From an uncultured Cytophagales bacterium (lineage in GTDB: Bacteria > Bacteroidota > Bacteroidia > Cytophagales > Cyclobacteriaceae), in the NCBI GenBank assembly GCA_913057175.1, contig CAJXNP010000005.1:1-64000 (forward strand): a DNA stretch of 64,000 nt, read 5' to 3'. Made by a program: the position numbers and the translations under genes. Under the pieces are notes generated by a model. The model saw only the letters and a list, made by a program, of their open reading frames with translations. It ran no database searches and was not told the DNA's origin. Numbering within the stretch: the first letter of the stretch is position 1; each line of letters opens with the position of its first letter. Shown here in pieces: positions 55,551 through 64,000 of this stretch.

Positions 55551-57053
55551 ATGGGTTTACGGTCTTTACTTAGCAGGCCTTTTGCTGCCTGGGTGAATTA
55601 CGAACAGAAAAAATGGTCTTCCAATCCTTTTGAATCACAAAAAAAGGTGTTTGAAAATAATATCAGGGCGGCCAAAAACACACAATTTGGCAAAGATCAT
55701 CATTTTGATGAAATCAGAAATTACCAGGATTACAGGGACCGCGTTCCGATCAAGGATTATGAAGGGATAAAACCCTACGTTGAGAAAATCCTCAACGGTG
55801 AAGAAAATGTGCTGTGGCCTAAGAAACCTATTTATTTTGCCAAGACATCTGGCACCACTTCAGGTACAAAGTACATTCCTATTACTAAAGAGTCGATTCC
55901 CAATCATATCAACAGCGCGAGAAATGCTTTGTTGAGTTATGTTCATGAAACGGGAAAATCGACATTTCTCGATGGAAAATTGATCTTTTTATCAGGAAGT
56001 CCCATTCTGAATACAAATGGTCCTGTCCCGACCGGGAGACTTTCGGGAATTGTCAATCACCATGTTCCGGGTTATCTGCGAACCAACCAGATGCCATCCT
56101 ATGTGACCAACTGCATGGAAGACTGGGAGGCAAAAGTAGAAAAGGTCATTGATGAGACCATTGATCAGCGGATGACTTTAATTTCCGGGATTCCTCCCTG
56201 GGTGCAAATGTATTTCGACAGGATTGTCGAAAGAACAGGCAAACAGATCAAAGATGTTTTTCCGGATTTCTCCATGTTTGTTTATGGAGGGGTCAATTTC
56301 GAACCTTACAGGAAAAAATTGTTTGAAACGATTGGAAAACAAATAGATAGTATTGAAACTTATCCGGCTTCTGAAGGCTTTATAGCCTATCAGGATAGTC
56401 AGGCCCATGAAGGACTTTTGCTACTACTGGATTCCGGGATCTTTTTCGAATTTATACCAACAGATGAATATTTTGATGAAAATCCCAGCCGCCTGACACT
56501 TGAGGAAGTGGAGATCGGGAAAAATTATGCGATCATCATTAATAACAATGCCGGCCTCTGGGGATATAATATTGGTGACACAGTTAAATTTGTATCGAAA
56601 AATCCTTACCGTCTGGTAGTGACCGGAAGGATTAAGCATTTTATTTCAGCGTTTGGAGAGCATGTCATCGGCGAAGAAGTTGAAAAAGCCATGAAGTATG
56701 CACTTTCTAAACATCCTGAAGTGGAATTGGTTGAATTTACGGTTGCCCCGAATGTGACTCCTGGTGACGGTCTTCCACTTCATGAGTGGTATGTGGAATT
56801 TCGAAAGTTACCGGAAAATATGAAATCCTTTATTGAAGACATTGATTTGCAGCTTCAGAAATTAAATGTTTACTATGAAGATCTGATTACCGGAAAAATT
56901 TTAAGGCCTCTTGAAATAATAGCTTTGAAGCAAGATTCGTTCCGTGACTATATGAAATCGATTGGTAAGCTGGGAGGGCAAAATAAAGTACCCCGTTTGG
57001 CAAACGATCGTAAGATTGCGGATGAGTTAATTAAATATCGGTTGATTAATTAA
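55551..57053 (+). CDS. GH3 auxin-responsive promoter family adenylating enzyme
   Basis: A 500-residue member of the GH3 family within the acyl-adenylate-forming superfamily. In plants these enzymes join amino acids to hormones via an acyl-AMP. Bacterial members are widespread in Bacteroidota and their substrate is unknown. Motifs seen are FAKTSGTTSGTKYIP (phosphate-binding loop, about 99-113), VYGGVNFEPY near 245, ETYPASEGFIAYQD near 265 and VTGRIKHFISAFGEHVIGEE near 360. Length and order are normal. The last codons contain the promoter of dxr. Confidence 0.92.
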   Translation: MGLRSLLSRPFAAWVNYEQKKWSSNPFESQKKVFENNIRAAKNTQFGKDHHFDEIRNYQDYRDRVPIKDYEGIKPYVEKILNGEENVLWPKKPIYFAKTSGTTSGTKYIPITKESIPNHINSARNALLSYVHETGKSTFLDGKLIFLSGSPILNTNGPVPTGRLSGIVNHHVPGYLRTNQMPSYVTNCMEDWEAKVEKVIDETIDQRMTLISGIPPWVQMYFDRIVERTGKQIKDVFPDFSMFVYGGVNFEPYRKKLFETIGKQIDSIETYPASEGFIAYQDSQAHEGLLLLLDSGIFFEFIPTDEYFDENPSRLTLEEVEIGKNYAIIINNNAGLWGYNIGDTVKFVSKNPYRLVVTGRIKHFISAFGEHVIGEEVEKAMKYALSKHPEVELVEFTVAPNVTPGDGLPLHEWYVEFRKLPENMKSFIEDIDLQLQKLNVYYEDLITGKILRPLEIIALKQDSFRDYMKSIGKLGGQNKVPRLANDRKIADELIKYRLIN

Positions 57054-57071
57054 AAAAATTAAGCACTTTTG
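57042..57071 (+). promoter_or_regulatory. Promoter of dxr-rseP, starting inside the GH3-family gene
   Basis: TTG at 57042-57044, a 19-nt spacer, then CACTTTTG at 57064-57071 (one mismatch to TAnnTTTG). Transcription would start near 57078, about 15 nt before the TTG start codon of dxr. Confidence 0.5.
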
Positions 57072-57092
57072 CAGCTTGTGATTTTTTAAAGA

Positions 57093-58253
57093 TTGGAAAA
57101 TAAGAAAAAACATATTGCCATTCTTGGCTCAACTGGATCGATAGGTACTCAAGCCCTCGAAGTCATCAAAAGTCATTCGGATAAATTTGTTGCTGAGGTT
57201 TTAACAGCCAACAATAGTGTTGATCTGCTTATCCAACAAGCGATCGAATTTCAACCAAATGTTGTTGTTATTGGCAATGAAGATGAATATGACAGGGTTT
57301 TTGATGTCCTTAATCCGCATGATATTAAAGTCTATGCCGGTGAAAATGCTTTGTCCTCGGTTGTGGAAATGGACAGCATTGACATGGTTCTGACCGCTTT
57401 GGTAGGGTATTCTGGCTTGAAGCCGACACTAAAAGCCATTGAAGCTGGCAAAAACATTGCTCTTGCCAACAAGGAAACCATGGTAGTTGCCGGGGATTTA
57501 ATATCCAGAATGGCTTACGAAAAGGGAGTAAATATCTACCCGGTAGATTCAGAGCATTCTGCAATTTTTCAATGTATCGTAGGTGAGTTTAACAATCCAA
57601 TCGAAAAAATTATTTTGACAGCTTCAGGTGGGCCATTCAGGGGAAGGAATAGGACAGAACTGGAAAATGTTACTGTTAAAGAAGCATTGAAACACCCCAA
57701 CTGGGACATGGGCGCGAAAATTACCATTGATTCAGCTACATTGATGAACAAAGGTTTGGAAGTGATCGAGGCGAAATGGCTGTTCAATGTTGACGTTTCA
57801 AAGATTGAAGTGATCGTTCATCCTCAATCGATCATTCATTCCATGGTTCAGTTCGAAGATGGTTCGATCAAGGCACAAATGGGATTGCCTGATATGAAGT
57901 TACCCATTCAGTATGCCATTTCTTACCCTCAGAGAATATCTTCAAATTTTCCAAGATTCAACTTTACCGATTATCCTTCGTTAACGTTTGAGCAACCCGA
58001 TACCAACACCTTCAGAAATCTTGATTTTGCATTTGAAGCGCTTAAAAAGGGCGGAAATATACCCTGTGTTTTAAATGCAGCAAATGAAATAGCCGTACAA
58101 TTATTTTTGGAAGAAAAAGTGGGCTTTTTGGAAATGTCTGACATTATTGAGTCTTGTATGGCTAAAATGCCTTACATTTGCAATCCTCTTTTTGAAGATT
58201 ATGTTCATACAGATAAGGAAACAAGAATTATAGCAAAAGAAATAACAGTGTAA
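57093..58253 (+). CDS. dxr: 1-deoxy-D-xylulose 5-phosphate reductoisomerase
   Basis: A 386-residue NADPH enzyme making MEP in the non-mevalonate isoprenoid pathway. The Rossmann motif ILGSTGSIGTQALEV starts at residue 9. The substrate loop and metal residues are in YPVDSEHSAIFQ (about 150-160), and IDSATLMNKGLEVIEA is near 210. The start must be TTG at 57093: an in-frame stop lies at 57087 and the first downstream ATG would remove the nucleotide-binding motif. The stop overlaps the rseP ATG by one base (TAATG), so the two are coupled. Confidence 0.95.
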   Translation: MENKKKHIAILGSTGSIGTQALEVIKSHSDKFVAEVLTANNSVDLLIQQAIEFQPNVVVIGNEDEYDRVFDVLNPHDIKVYAGENALSSVVEMDSIDMVLTALVGYSGLKPTLKAIEAGKNIALANKETMVVAGDLISRMAYEKGVNIYPVDSEHSAIFQCIVGEFNNPIEKIILTASGGPFRGRNRTELENVTVKEALKHPNWDMGAKITIDSATLMNKGLEVIEAKWLFNVDVSKIEVIVHPQSIIHSMVQFEDGSIKAQMGLPDMKLPIQYAISYPQRISSNFPRFNFTDYPSLTFEQPDTNTFRNLDFAFEALKKGGNIPCVLNAANEIAVQLFLEEKVGFLEMSDIIESCMAKMPYICNPLFEDYVHTDKETRIIAKEITV

Positions 58254-59581
58254 TGGATATTTTGGGTGTATTAGTGATGATAGGTCAGTTTGTGCTGGCT
58301 TTATCGATTTTAATAGGGGTGCATGAAGCCGGTCACTTGTTGGCAGCCAAGGCTTTTGGAATGAGGGTGGAGCAGTTTTCCATCGGATTCCCTCCAAAAA
58401 TTTTCAGCTTCAAATATGGCGAGACAGTGTATTCACTGGGATGCATCCCTCTGGGTGGATTTGTGAAAATATCAGGAATGATCGACGAATCGCTGGATAC
58501 CAAGCAGATGTCGGAAGAGCCCAAACCGTATGAATTTCGAGCCAAACCAGCCTGGCAGAGATTGATTGTCATGATGGGGGGGATCATCGTAAATGTCATA
58601 ATTGGAGTGATTGTTTTTATTTTTATCACCTTTTTATATGGAGATTCTTACATTTCAAAAGACGACCTGAATGCAAATGGCATTGCGGCGCTAGGTATAG
58701 GTGAGGAGATCGGGTTAAAAGACGGCGATAAGATTGTTTCTGTTAATGGTAGGGATTACGAAAAAATGAAGGACCTGCTAGCATACGATGTTTTGCTAAG
58801 TGACAACAGCTATTACGAAGTGGAAAGAAATGGTGAGATCATTCAAATTCCCATCCCGATTGATTTGATCGAAAAATTAAGCGATGAGGACAATGAAGAA
58901 GGATTTATCAGCTTCCGAACGACATTTTGGGTTGATAGTGTGGAGGAAAACATGGGTGCGATCAATGCAGGGATAAAAAAAGGTGACAAAATAGTTTCCG
59001 TAGCTGGAAGTCCTATTCACTACTATGATGAATTTAGGCAAGTATTACAAGACTATAAAGGAGAAAAAATTCCGGTAGAAGTTGTAAGGAAAAATAAGGC
59101 CGGACAAGAGGAAACCCATTCAATGGATGTTCAGATCAGAGACGATGGAAGGATGGGTTTTATAGCGGGCTATCCATTTGAACCGACACATGTTTCATAT
59201 AGTTTTGGAGAGTCGCTAGTCCTTGGGCCCAAACGTGCGTTTCAATCTGTTTTTGTAACCGTAAAAGCCTTCGGCAGGATGTTCCAGGGTAAACTCGATC
59301 CTCGGAAGTCGTTGAAAGGCCCGTTTGGAATCATGCAGCAGTTTGGTTATGAATGGAATTGGTTCAGGTTTTGGTCTTTGACAGGCTTACTTTCCATGAT
59401 ACTCGCATTCATGAATTTCTTACCAATACCTGCGTTGGACGGTGGACATGTGGCATTCCTGTCATATGAAATTGTCTCCGGCAGAAAACCTTCTGACAAA
59501 TTTTTGGAAAATGCACAAAAGGTTGGAATGGTAATCCTGCTACTTCTAATGGTTTTTGTGATTTTTAATGATTTTCTATAG
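58253..59581 (+). CDS. rseP: RseP family site-2 intramembrane metalloprotease
   Basis: A 442-residue multi-pass zinc protease. HEAGH at residues 24-28 lies in the first membrane helix, and the second metal motif NFLPIPALDGGH is near 388-399. Two PDZ-like regions sit between (about 130-180 and 210-290, SVEENMGAINAGIKKGDKIVSV). RseP-type enzymes cut anti-sigma factors or signal peptides within the membrane. It follows dxr with a 1-nt overlap, a common arrangement. The substrate here is not shown by the sequence. Confidence 0.95.
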   Translation: MDILGVLVMIGQFVLALSILIGVHEAGHLLAAKAFGMRVEQFSIGFPPKIFSFKYGETVYSLGCIPLGGFVKISGMIDESLDTKQMSEEPKPYEFRAKPAWQRLIVMMGGIIVNVIIGVIVFIFITFLYGDSYISKDDLNANGIAALGIGEEIGLKDGDKIVSVNGRDYEKMKDLLAYDVLLSDNSYYEVERNGEIIQIPIPIDLIEKLSDEDNEEGFISFRTTFWVDSVEENMGAINAGIKKGDKIVSVAGSPIHYYDEFRQVLQDYKGEKIPVEVVRKNKAGQEETHSMDVQIRDDGRMGFIAGYPFEPTHVSYSFGESLVLGPKRAFQSVFVTVKAFGRMFQGKLDPRKSLKGPFGIMQQFGYEWNWFRFWSLTGLLSMILAFMNFLPIPALDGGHVAFLSYEIVSGRKPSDKFLENAQKVGMVILLLLMVFVIFNDFL

Positions 59582-59643
59582 GGTAGGAGCCAAAATTGAG
59601 TTTTAGTAGGATTGGTAGAGTTAGAACCAGTTGCTGAAGAATA

Positions 59644-59692
59644 GTTGTGAGTTGTTAATTGAACTCGCAACGTGCAACACGTAACTCGCAAC
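59644..59692. repeat. Small hairpin and direct-repeat cluster
   Basis: GTTGTGAGTT (59644-59653) pairs with AACTCGCAAC (59662-59671; 9 of 10). The latter is repeated directly at 59683-59692, and ACGTG-CAA-CACGT lies between. It sits between two convergent genes. It may be a dispersed intergenic repeat; it lacks the T-run of a good terminator. Confidence 0.55.
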
Positions 59693-59772
59693 AAATAAAT
59701 GTACAGATATCTCCAAAATGATCGGTTGGTTATAAAAAACCACTCAGTCAAACCAAACCCTAACAACCAGTC

Positions 59773-61797
59773 TCACCATTCCTCTTCTTCGATCGCCTTT
59801 TGTTCACGATACATTTTTTCAAGCTCTTCTTTACTAGGACGGTAAAGTTCAAATTCTACTCTTCGGTTGAGCGCCCGGTCTTTATCAGTTTTTTCTTCTA
59901 CAATTGGCTGTGAACTACCGTAACCAAAAGCTTCCACCCGGTTTTCCGGAACTCTGCCAAAATATGTAATGTAGTCCATAATATTTTGGGCGCGCTGTTC
60001 GGAAAGATCTTTGTTAAATGAGGCGCTTCCTTCTGAATCCGTGTGTCCTGATATGCGAAGCTTGAAATCCGGATTATCCAATAAAAAATTAGCCAGCTTA
60101 TCCAGATCGTAATACATGCTAGGCTTAAGATCGGAAGACTCTTTGTCAAATTCGATTGATGAAAATTTCATTTTGCTGGAAATGGATTCAGCAATTTTAT
60201 TTATCTCCATATCATCTTCCAGGAAGAAAAATTCTTCAATTCTAAAAAATTCGTCACCCTGAATTACTAGCATGTATTGTGAATTGTTGATCAGGCTAAA
60301 TTCAAACGTTCCATCCTTGCTGAGATATTGAGGGGCAACTTCAATTCCATTTGTGACATCAATGATAGAAACTATTCCCCGCTGAAAGGGATCGCCCGTC
60401 TCACTTTCCATTAAAGAACCTGTAACGGTTGTCGTTGCTAGTGGATGACCCTCCATCGGTAGAGGAAATGAATAAAGATCCAGGTTGTTAAGATCATTTT
60501 CAATAGACCGAGCATAAAATAATTTCTCAGAATTTCGGTCAATCGTGAAATAAAATTCACTTCCCGCGCCATTGATCAATGGGCCAATGTTTTTTGGCTC
60601 ACTCCATCCATAGTCAGTCTGATTGGATTTATAAATGTCAAATTCGCCGAAGTTTAAAAGCTGACCATCTGAACTAAAATACAATACATGATAAACAGGA
60701 TGATAAAATGGGCTCAGATCATTTTTTCTCGTGTTAATAATAGGACCGGCATTTTGTGAAGGCATCCATTCTCCATTTTTATTTTTGTATGTGAAATAAA
60801 TATCCGACAATCCAAACCCCCCAATTCTATCCGAGGCAAAGTATAATGTGTCTTCAGTATGATTGAGATTAGGATGTGAATCCCATCCCTTTGAGTTAAC
60901 GATTGTACCCATATTGGAAATGTTTCCCCATGTGGAGTCAGGTTGTAATTCAGCGGTAAAAAGGTCACAATTTCCGTAAGAATCCGGTGCGTCACAGCGA
61001 GAAAAAAACATGGTTTTTCCGTCCTTACTCAGGCAAACAGAACCTTCATTAAACACACTATTAATATCTTTAAGTGGCGAAGCTTCCTGCCACACACCAT
61101 CATCCAGAATACTGTAAAATATGTCTTCATTGGAGATCATGCTGATCGTTCCGGGTATAAAATTTCTTTTCGAAGTAAAAAGCAATAAATGATCATTGAT
61201 GGATAATACAGGTCCATAGTCCGAAACATTGGAATTGATGAGATGACCCATATTTATTTTCACTCCCCTGGGTGGCTGGATGGTGTCAACTTCTTTCCGG
61301 TAATCTACCAGTTCATAGTAGTAATCTATAGGAACATATTTTTCTCGTTCTGTTCGGCTTATTGAATCATAATAAATTTCGAGAGTTTCAAGATCGATAT
61401 CCGGACGGTGATGTTTTAAAACCAGTCTATATAAAAAATTTGCGTCTTCCGGATCTCCATACAACTCTGTCAGCTTGGCATATTGCCAGAGAAGCTCGGT
61501 ATCCTTATAAAAATTTTGGATACCAAAATTCATGATGTACTCGTCTAATTCCAGATATAGGTCCTCCCAATTTTTGTTTTCTTCCAGCGACCTTATCCTT
61601 TGTCGCTTTTTTTCGTCAAAGTAATAGGGAACTTTATTGACATTCTCGAATTTTAATATTTCTTGTATGGGGAATGAAACGGCTTCAGTATCAGTTTTTT
61701 CCTTTTCTTTTTTCTTTTTCTTAAAAAACTGACTATATCCGGTATTATATGTACAGATAAGAATAAAAAATGCCAGCAACCACCTGCCGAAACTCAT
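59773..61797 (-). CDS. PorE-like OmpA family protein with TPR, beta-propeller and CRD domains
   Basis: A 674-residue envelope protein with a signal peptide (about 1-22, GYSQ) and a lysine-rich stretch after it. The order is: helical TPR-like region (about 60-160), WD40/PD40 propeller repeats (about 185-430; units such as GKTMFFSRCDAPDS and EDTLYFASDRIGGFG), a carboxypeptidase-regulatory-like beta domain (about 450-515) and a C-terminal OmpA peptidoglycan-binding domain (RISGHTDSEGSASFN near 600). This order and length match PorE of the type IX secretion system in Porphyromonas. Bacteroidota carry several such paralogues, so PorE itself is likely but unproven. Divergent from lon. Confidence 0.85.
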   Translation of the reverse strand: MSFGRWLLAFFILICTYNTGYSQFFKKKKKEKEKTDTEAVSFPIQEILKFENVNKVPYYFDEKKRQRIRSLEENKNWEDLYLELDEYIMNFGIQNFYKDTELLWQYAKLTELYGDPEDANFLYRLVLKHHRPDIDLETLEIYYDSISRTEREKYVPIDYYYELVDYRKEVDTIQPPRGVKINMGHLINSNVSDYGPVLSINDHLLLFTSKRNFIPGTISMISNEDIFYSILDDGVWQEASPLKDINSVFNEGSVCLSKDGKTMFFSRCDAPDSYGNCDLFTAELQPDSTWGNISNMGTIVNSKGWDSHPNLNHTEDTLYFASDRIGGFGLSDIYFTYKNKNGEWMPSQNAGPIINTRKNDLSPFYHPVYHVLYFSSDGQLLNFGEFDIYKSNQTDYGWSEPKNIGPLINGAGSEFYFTIDRNSEKLFYARSIENDLNNLDLYSFPLPMEGHPLATTTVTGSLMESETGDPFQRGIVSIIDVTNGIEVAPQYLSKDGTFEFSLINNSQYMLVIQGDEFFRIEEFFFLEDDMEINKIAESISSKMKFSSIEFDKESSDLKPSMYYDLDKLANFLLDNPDFKLRISGHTDSEGSASFNKDLSEQRAQNIMDYITYFGRVPENRVEAFGYGSSQPIVEEKTDKDRALNRRVEFELYRPSKEELEKMYREQKAIEEEEW

Positions 61798-61840
61798 GTT
61801 GAGAAATGTTGAAATATGACAGTTTTAAATCAAAACCGAT

Positions 61841-61854
61841 TCAATATGTCATAA
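61841..61854. promoter_or_regulatory. Second copy of the dnaK-region motif
   Basis: TCAATATGTCATAA is identical over 14 bases to 45150-45163 upstream of dnaK. It lies 44 bp before the PorE-like gene and 112 bp before lon, so either could be the target. Confidence 0.45.
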
Positions 61855-61883
61855 AATTATTATTAAAACAAGTAACTTCAGCT

Positions 61884-61900
61884 TTGGCATGAGGCTTGCA
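61884..61900 (+). promoter_or_regulatory. Sigma-54-type promoter candidate before lon
   Basis: TTGGCATGAGGCTTGCA matches the -24/-12 consensus TTGGCACG-N4-TTGC with one mismatch, and GG and GC are separated by exactly 10 nt. It would start transcription near 61911, about 55 nt before the lon ATG. Confidence 0.45.
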
Positions 61901-61934
61901 ACCTATAGGACTTCTTAGAATTAGAAGTTAAGAA

Positions 61935-61951
61935 TGTCAATTTGACATAAT
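61935..61951. promoter_or_regulatory. Palindromic variant of the shared motif before lon
   Basis: TGTCAA-T-TTGACA (61935-61947) is a perfect 6-bp inverted repeat around one base. It continues as TAAT, matching the dnaK-region copy in 14 of 17 positions. It lies 18 bp before the lon start and inside the leader predicted from the sigma-54-type promoter. Confidence 0.45.
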
Positions 61952-61965
61952 GTGGATTTGAATAT

Positions 61966-64000
61966 ATGAGCGAGTTAAAATCTTCTTATTTCAATAATTT
62001 ATCATTTGCAGCATATACTGATGATGAATCCGGTGATATTATTCAACTGATCTCACCCGACGACAATGTTCAGCAATCGGATGAGAAAATTCCGGAAGAA
62101 CTTCCTATTCTTCCTATCCGAAATACTGTATTGTTTCCGGGAGTTGTTCTTCCTATTACTGTGGGTCGGCAAAAATCGATCGAGCTGGTTAAAAAATCTT
62201 ACCGAAGTGATCGGATCATTGGTGTTATTGCTCAGAAAAACAATAAATCTGAGGATCCTTCTTTTAAAGATATTTATCAAATTGGGACTATTGCCAAGAT
62301 CATAAAGATGCTGGTTTTACCGGATGGCAATACGACTATTATCATTCAGGGAAGAAGTCGCTTTTCAATAAAAAGCATTGTATCGGAAGATCCATTTATG
62401 ATCGCTACCGTAAAATTGCTGGAGGAAAAATTTCCAAATGAAAAAAGGAAAGAAACCAAGGCAATCATTCAATCACTTAAGGAAGCTGCTATTAAAATTT
62501 TGAAGCTTAACCCTGAAATTCCTCAGGAAGCTCAAATTGCATTGGATAATATTGAAAGTCCAAGCTTTCTGACACATTTCCTCTCTTCAAATATAAACGC
62601 GGAAGTAAAAGACAAGCAGCGCTTACTGGAAATAAATGATGCCAAACAGCGATCGACGGTCTTATTGGAATTCATGATGAAAGATATCCAGATGCTGGAA
62701 TTGAAGCGAGAGATCCAGGATAAAGTGCACACGGATATTGACCAGCAACAGAGAGATTATTTCCTTCGGCAGCAAATTAAAATATTGCAAGACGAGTTGG
62801 GTCAGGAAGGACCTGATTACGAATTGAATCTTGTAAAACAGAAAGCCAGGAAGAAAATATGGCCTAAGGAGGTGCAGGAACATTTCAACAAAGAATGTGA
62901 TAAAATTGCCAGAATGAACCCCGCCGCAGCGGAGTATCCTGTTCATATGAATTACATTGAGTTTTTGGTGGATCTGCCATGGAGTGAGTTCACCAAAGAC
63001 AATTTTGATCTAAAGCGGGCAAAGAAAATATTGGATAAAGATCATCACGGCCTGGAAAAAGTGAAAGAAAGGATCCTCGAATACCTGGCTGTTTTAAAGC
63101 TTAAAAATGACATGAAAAGCCCGATTCTTTGTCTTTACGGGCCTCCTGGTGTAGGTAAAACTTCTCTTGGCAAGTCCATAGCGAAAGCATTGAATAGAAA
63201 GTATGTGCGGATGTCTTTGGGTGGTGTTCACGATGAAGCGGAAATCCGTGGTCACAGAAAAACCTATATCGGGGCAATGGCAGGAAAGGTTATTCAAAAC
63301 ATTAACAAAGCGAAATATTCCAATCCGGTTTTTGTTCTGGATGAGATCGATAAGGTAAGCTCAGATTTCAGGGGAGATCCTTCGTCTGCATTGCTGGAAG
63401 TTCTCGATCCGGAACAGAATAGTTCATTTATGGATAATTACCTTGAAATGGAATACGACCTTTCAAAAGTACTATTCATTGCAACAGCCAATTCACTGGA
63501 GTCTATTCAGCCGGCCTTAAGAGATAGAATGGAAATTATTGAAATCAATGGTTATACCGTTGAGGAGAAACTTCAAATAGCGAAAAAACATCTTGTGCCA
63601 AAACAGAGATCAGAGCATGGGTTAAAAACTAAGGATGTTAAGATCTCTGATAAAGCCATTGTCAAAGTGATTGAAAACTACACAAGGGAATCAGGTGTTC
63701 GTAACCTTGAACGTCAGATTGGAAAGGTAATCCGGTATGTGGCAAAATCCGTTGCCATGGAAGAGGAATATTCACCAGTGATTTCCGATAAACATATTCA
63801 GGAAATACTCGGGGCAGAAATATTCGATAAAGAGATCTATGAAAACAATGACGTAGCTGGTGTTGTGACCGGGCTGGCATGGACGCAGGTTGGAGGTGAA
63901 ATATTGTTCGTCGAGTCAAGTATAAGCAAGGGAAAAGGCAAACTAACGCTTTCAGGTCAATTAGGAGATGTGATGAAAGAATCTGCTGTGGCAGCATTGT
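61966..64000 (+). CDS. lon: ATP-dependent protease La (Lon), 3' end beyond the window
   Basis: The first 678 residues of a Lon protease, cut by the window end. Present are the N-terminal substrate domain (LPILPIRNTVLFPGVVLP, about 45-62), the coiled-coil region (about 225-310), the AAA+ domain with Walker A GPPGVGKT (392-399), Walker B FVLDEIDK (about 456-463) and the sensor GVRNLERQIGKV near 580. The Ser-Lys proteolytic dyad lies beyond 64000. Lon degrades damaged and regulatory proteins. The start at 61966 gives the usual short acidic leader. The upstream region carries a sigma-54-type promoter candidate and the motif shared with dnaK. Confidence 0.96.
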   Translation, partial: MSELKSSYFNNLSFAAYTDDESGDIIQLISPDDNVQQSDEKIPEELPILPIRNTVLFPGVVLPITVGRQKSIELVKKSYRSDRIIGVIAQKNNKSEDPSFKDIYQIGTIAKIIKMLVLPDGNTTIIIQGRSRFSIKSIVSEDPFMIATVKLLEEKFPNEKRKETKAIIQSLKEAAIKILKLNPEIPQEAQIALDNIESPSFLTHFLSSNINAEVKDKQRLLEINDAKQRSTVLLEFMMKDIQMLELKREIQDKVHTDIDQQQRDYFLRQQIKILQDELGQEGPDYELNLVKQKARKKIWPKEVQEHFNKECDKIARMNPAAAEYPVHMNYIEFLVDLPWSEFTKDNFDLKRAKKILDKDHHGLEKVKERILEYLAVLKLKNDMKSPILCLYGPPGVGKTSLGKSIAKALNRKYVRMSLGGVHDEAEIRGHRKTYIGAMAGKVIQNINKAKYSNPVFVLDEIDKVSSDFRGDPSSALLEVLDPEQNSSFMDNYLEMEYDLSKVLFIATANSLESIQPALRDRMEIIEINGYTVEEKLQIAKKHLVPKQRSEHGLKTKDVKISDKAIVKVIENYTRESGVRNLERQIGKVIRYVAKSVAMEEEYSPVISDKHIQEILGAEIFDKEIYENNDVAGVVTGLAWTQVGGEILFVESSISKGKGKLTLSGQLGDVMKESAVAAL

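Overview
The window looks like a chromosomal segment from a gliding member of the Bacteroidota, most likely of the Cytophagales type. The signs are a gldH gliding lipoprotein gene directly behind a ricT (PSP1) gene, a secreted protein with a type IX secretion (T9SS) C-terminal sorting domain, a PorE-like OmpA/beta-propeller protein, a GWxTD protein, a DUF2764-containing V-ATPase operon, and several promoter elements of the Bacteroidota form TTG-N19-21-TAnnTTTG. DNA is AT-rich throughout and coding density is high. I saw no rRNA, tRNA, CRISPR array, transposase, prophage or broken gene. Nearly everything is core or common accessory chromosome.

Layout. 0.2-6.5 kb: a flavin/2Fe-2S reductase and an M3 peptidase, then ridA and hemE back to back (divergent), and a def/omega-amidase pair. 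6.6-10.7 kb: an unusual YeiH-type sulfate-exporter-family protein with a long N-terminal extension, a tiny membrane protein, and two tandem universal stress proteins. 10.7-18.2 kb: a seven-gene V-ATPase operon (E, DUF2764, A, B, D, I, K) whose K subunit keeps the complete residue set that binds Na+ in Enterococcus hirae. 18.4-25.3 kb: a GT-C glycosyltransferase, a TPR protein, a DUF2461 protein, murF and a T9SS-exported FG-GAP protein. 25.3-29.5 kb: a nested fold-back element, a phosphofructokinase with pyrophosphate-type signature residues, hemA and a helix-hairpin-helix protein. 29.5-33.6 kb: a 1346-residue DUF4011/SF1-helicase/Vsr-like protein. 33.6-38.8 kb (minus strand): recQ-purD-ricT-gldH. 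39-43 kb: manC, a TrmH-family methyltransferase, a GWxTD protein and a SAM methyltransferase. 43-50.4 kb: dnaK, a CHASE2 sensor-like protein with a secreted partner, dnaA and a creatininase-family hydrolase. 50.5-53.8 kb: an L-rhamnose mutarotase and a lipoprotein GH106-like rhamnosidase. 54-64 kb: htrA, a GH3-family adenylating enzyme, dxr-rseP, the PorE-like protein and lon, which runs off the end.

How the genes fit together. Energy and ion handling are represented by the predicted Na+-type V-ATPase and a PPi-type phosphofructokinase. Protein quality control is well represented (def, dnaK, htrA, rseP, lon, M3 peptidase). The dnaK and lon upstream regions share a near-identical short motif that could be a common stress-response site. 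Envelope and surface functions (gldH, T9SS cargo, PorE-like protein, murF, manC, GT-C enzyme) are scattered among housekeeping genes.

I found no clearly undescribed multi-gene system. The best leads are the shared dnaK/lon motif, the reduced V-ATPase with DUF2764, the large helicase, the extended YeiH protein and the nested inverted-repeat element.
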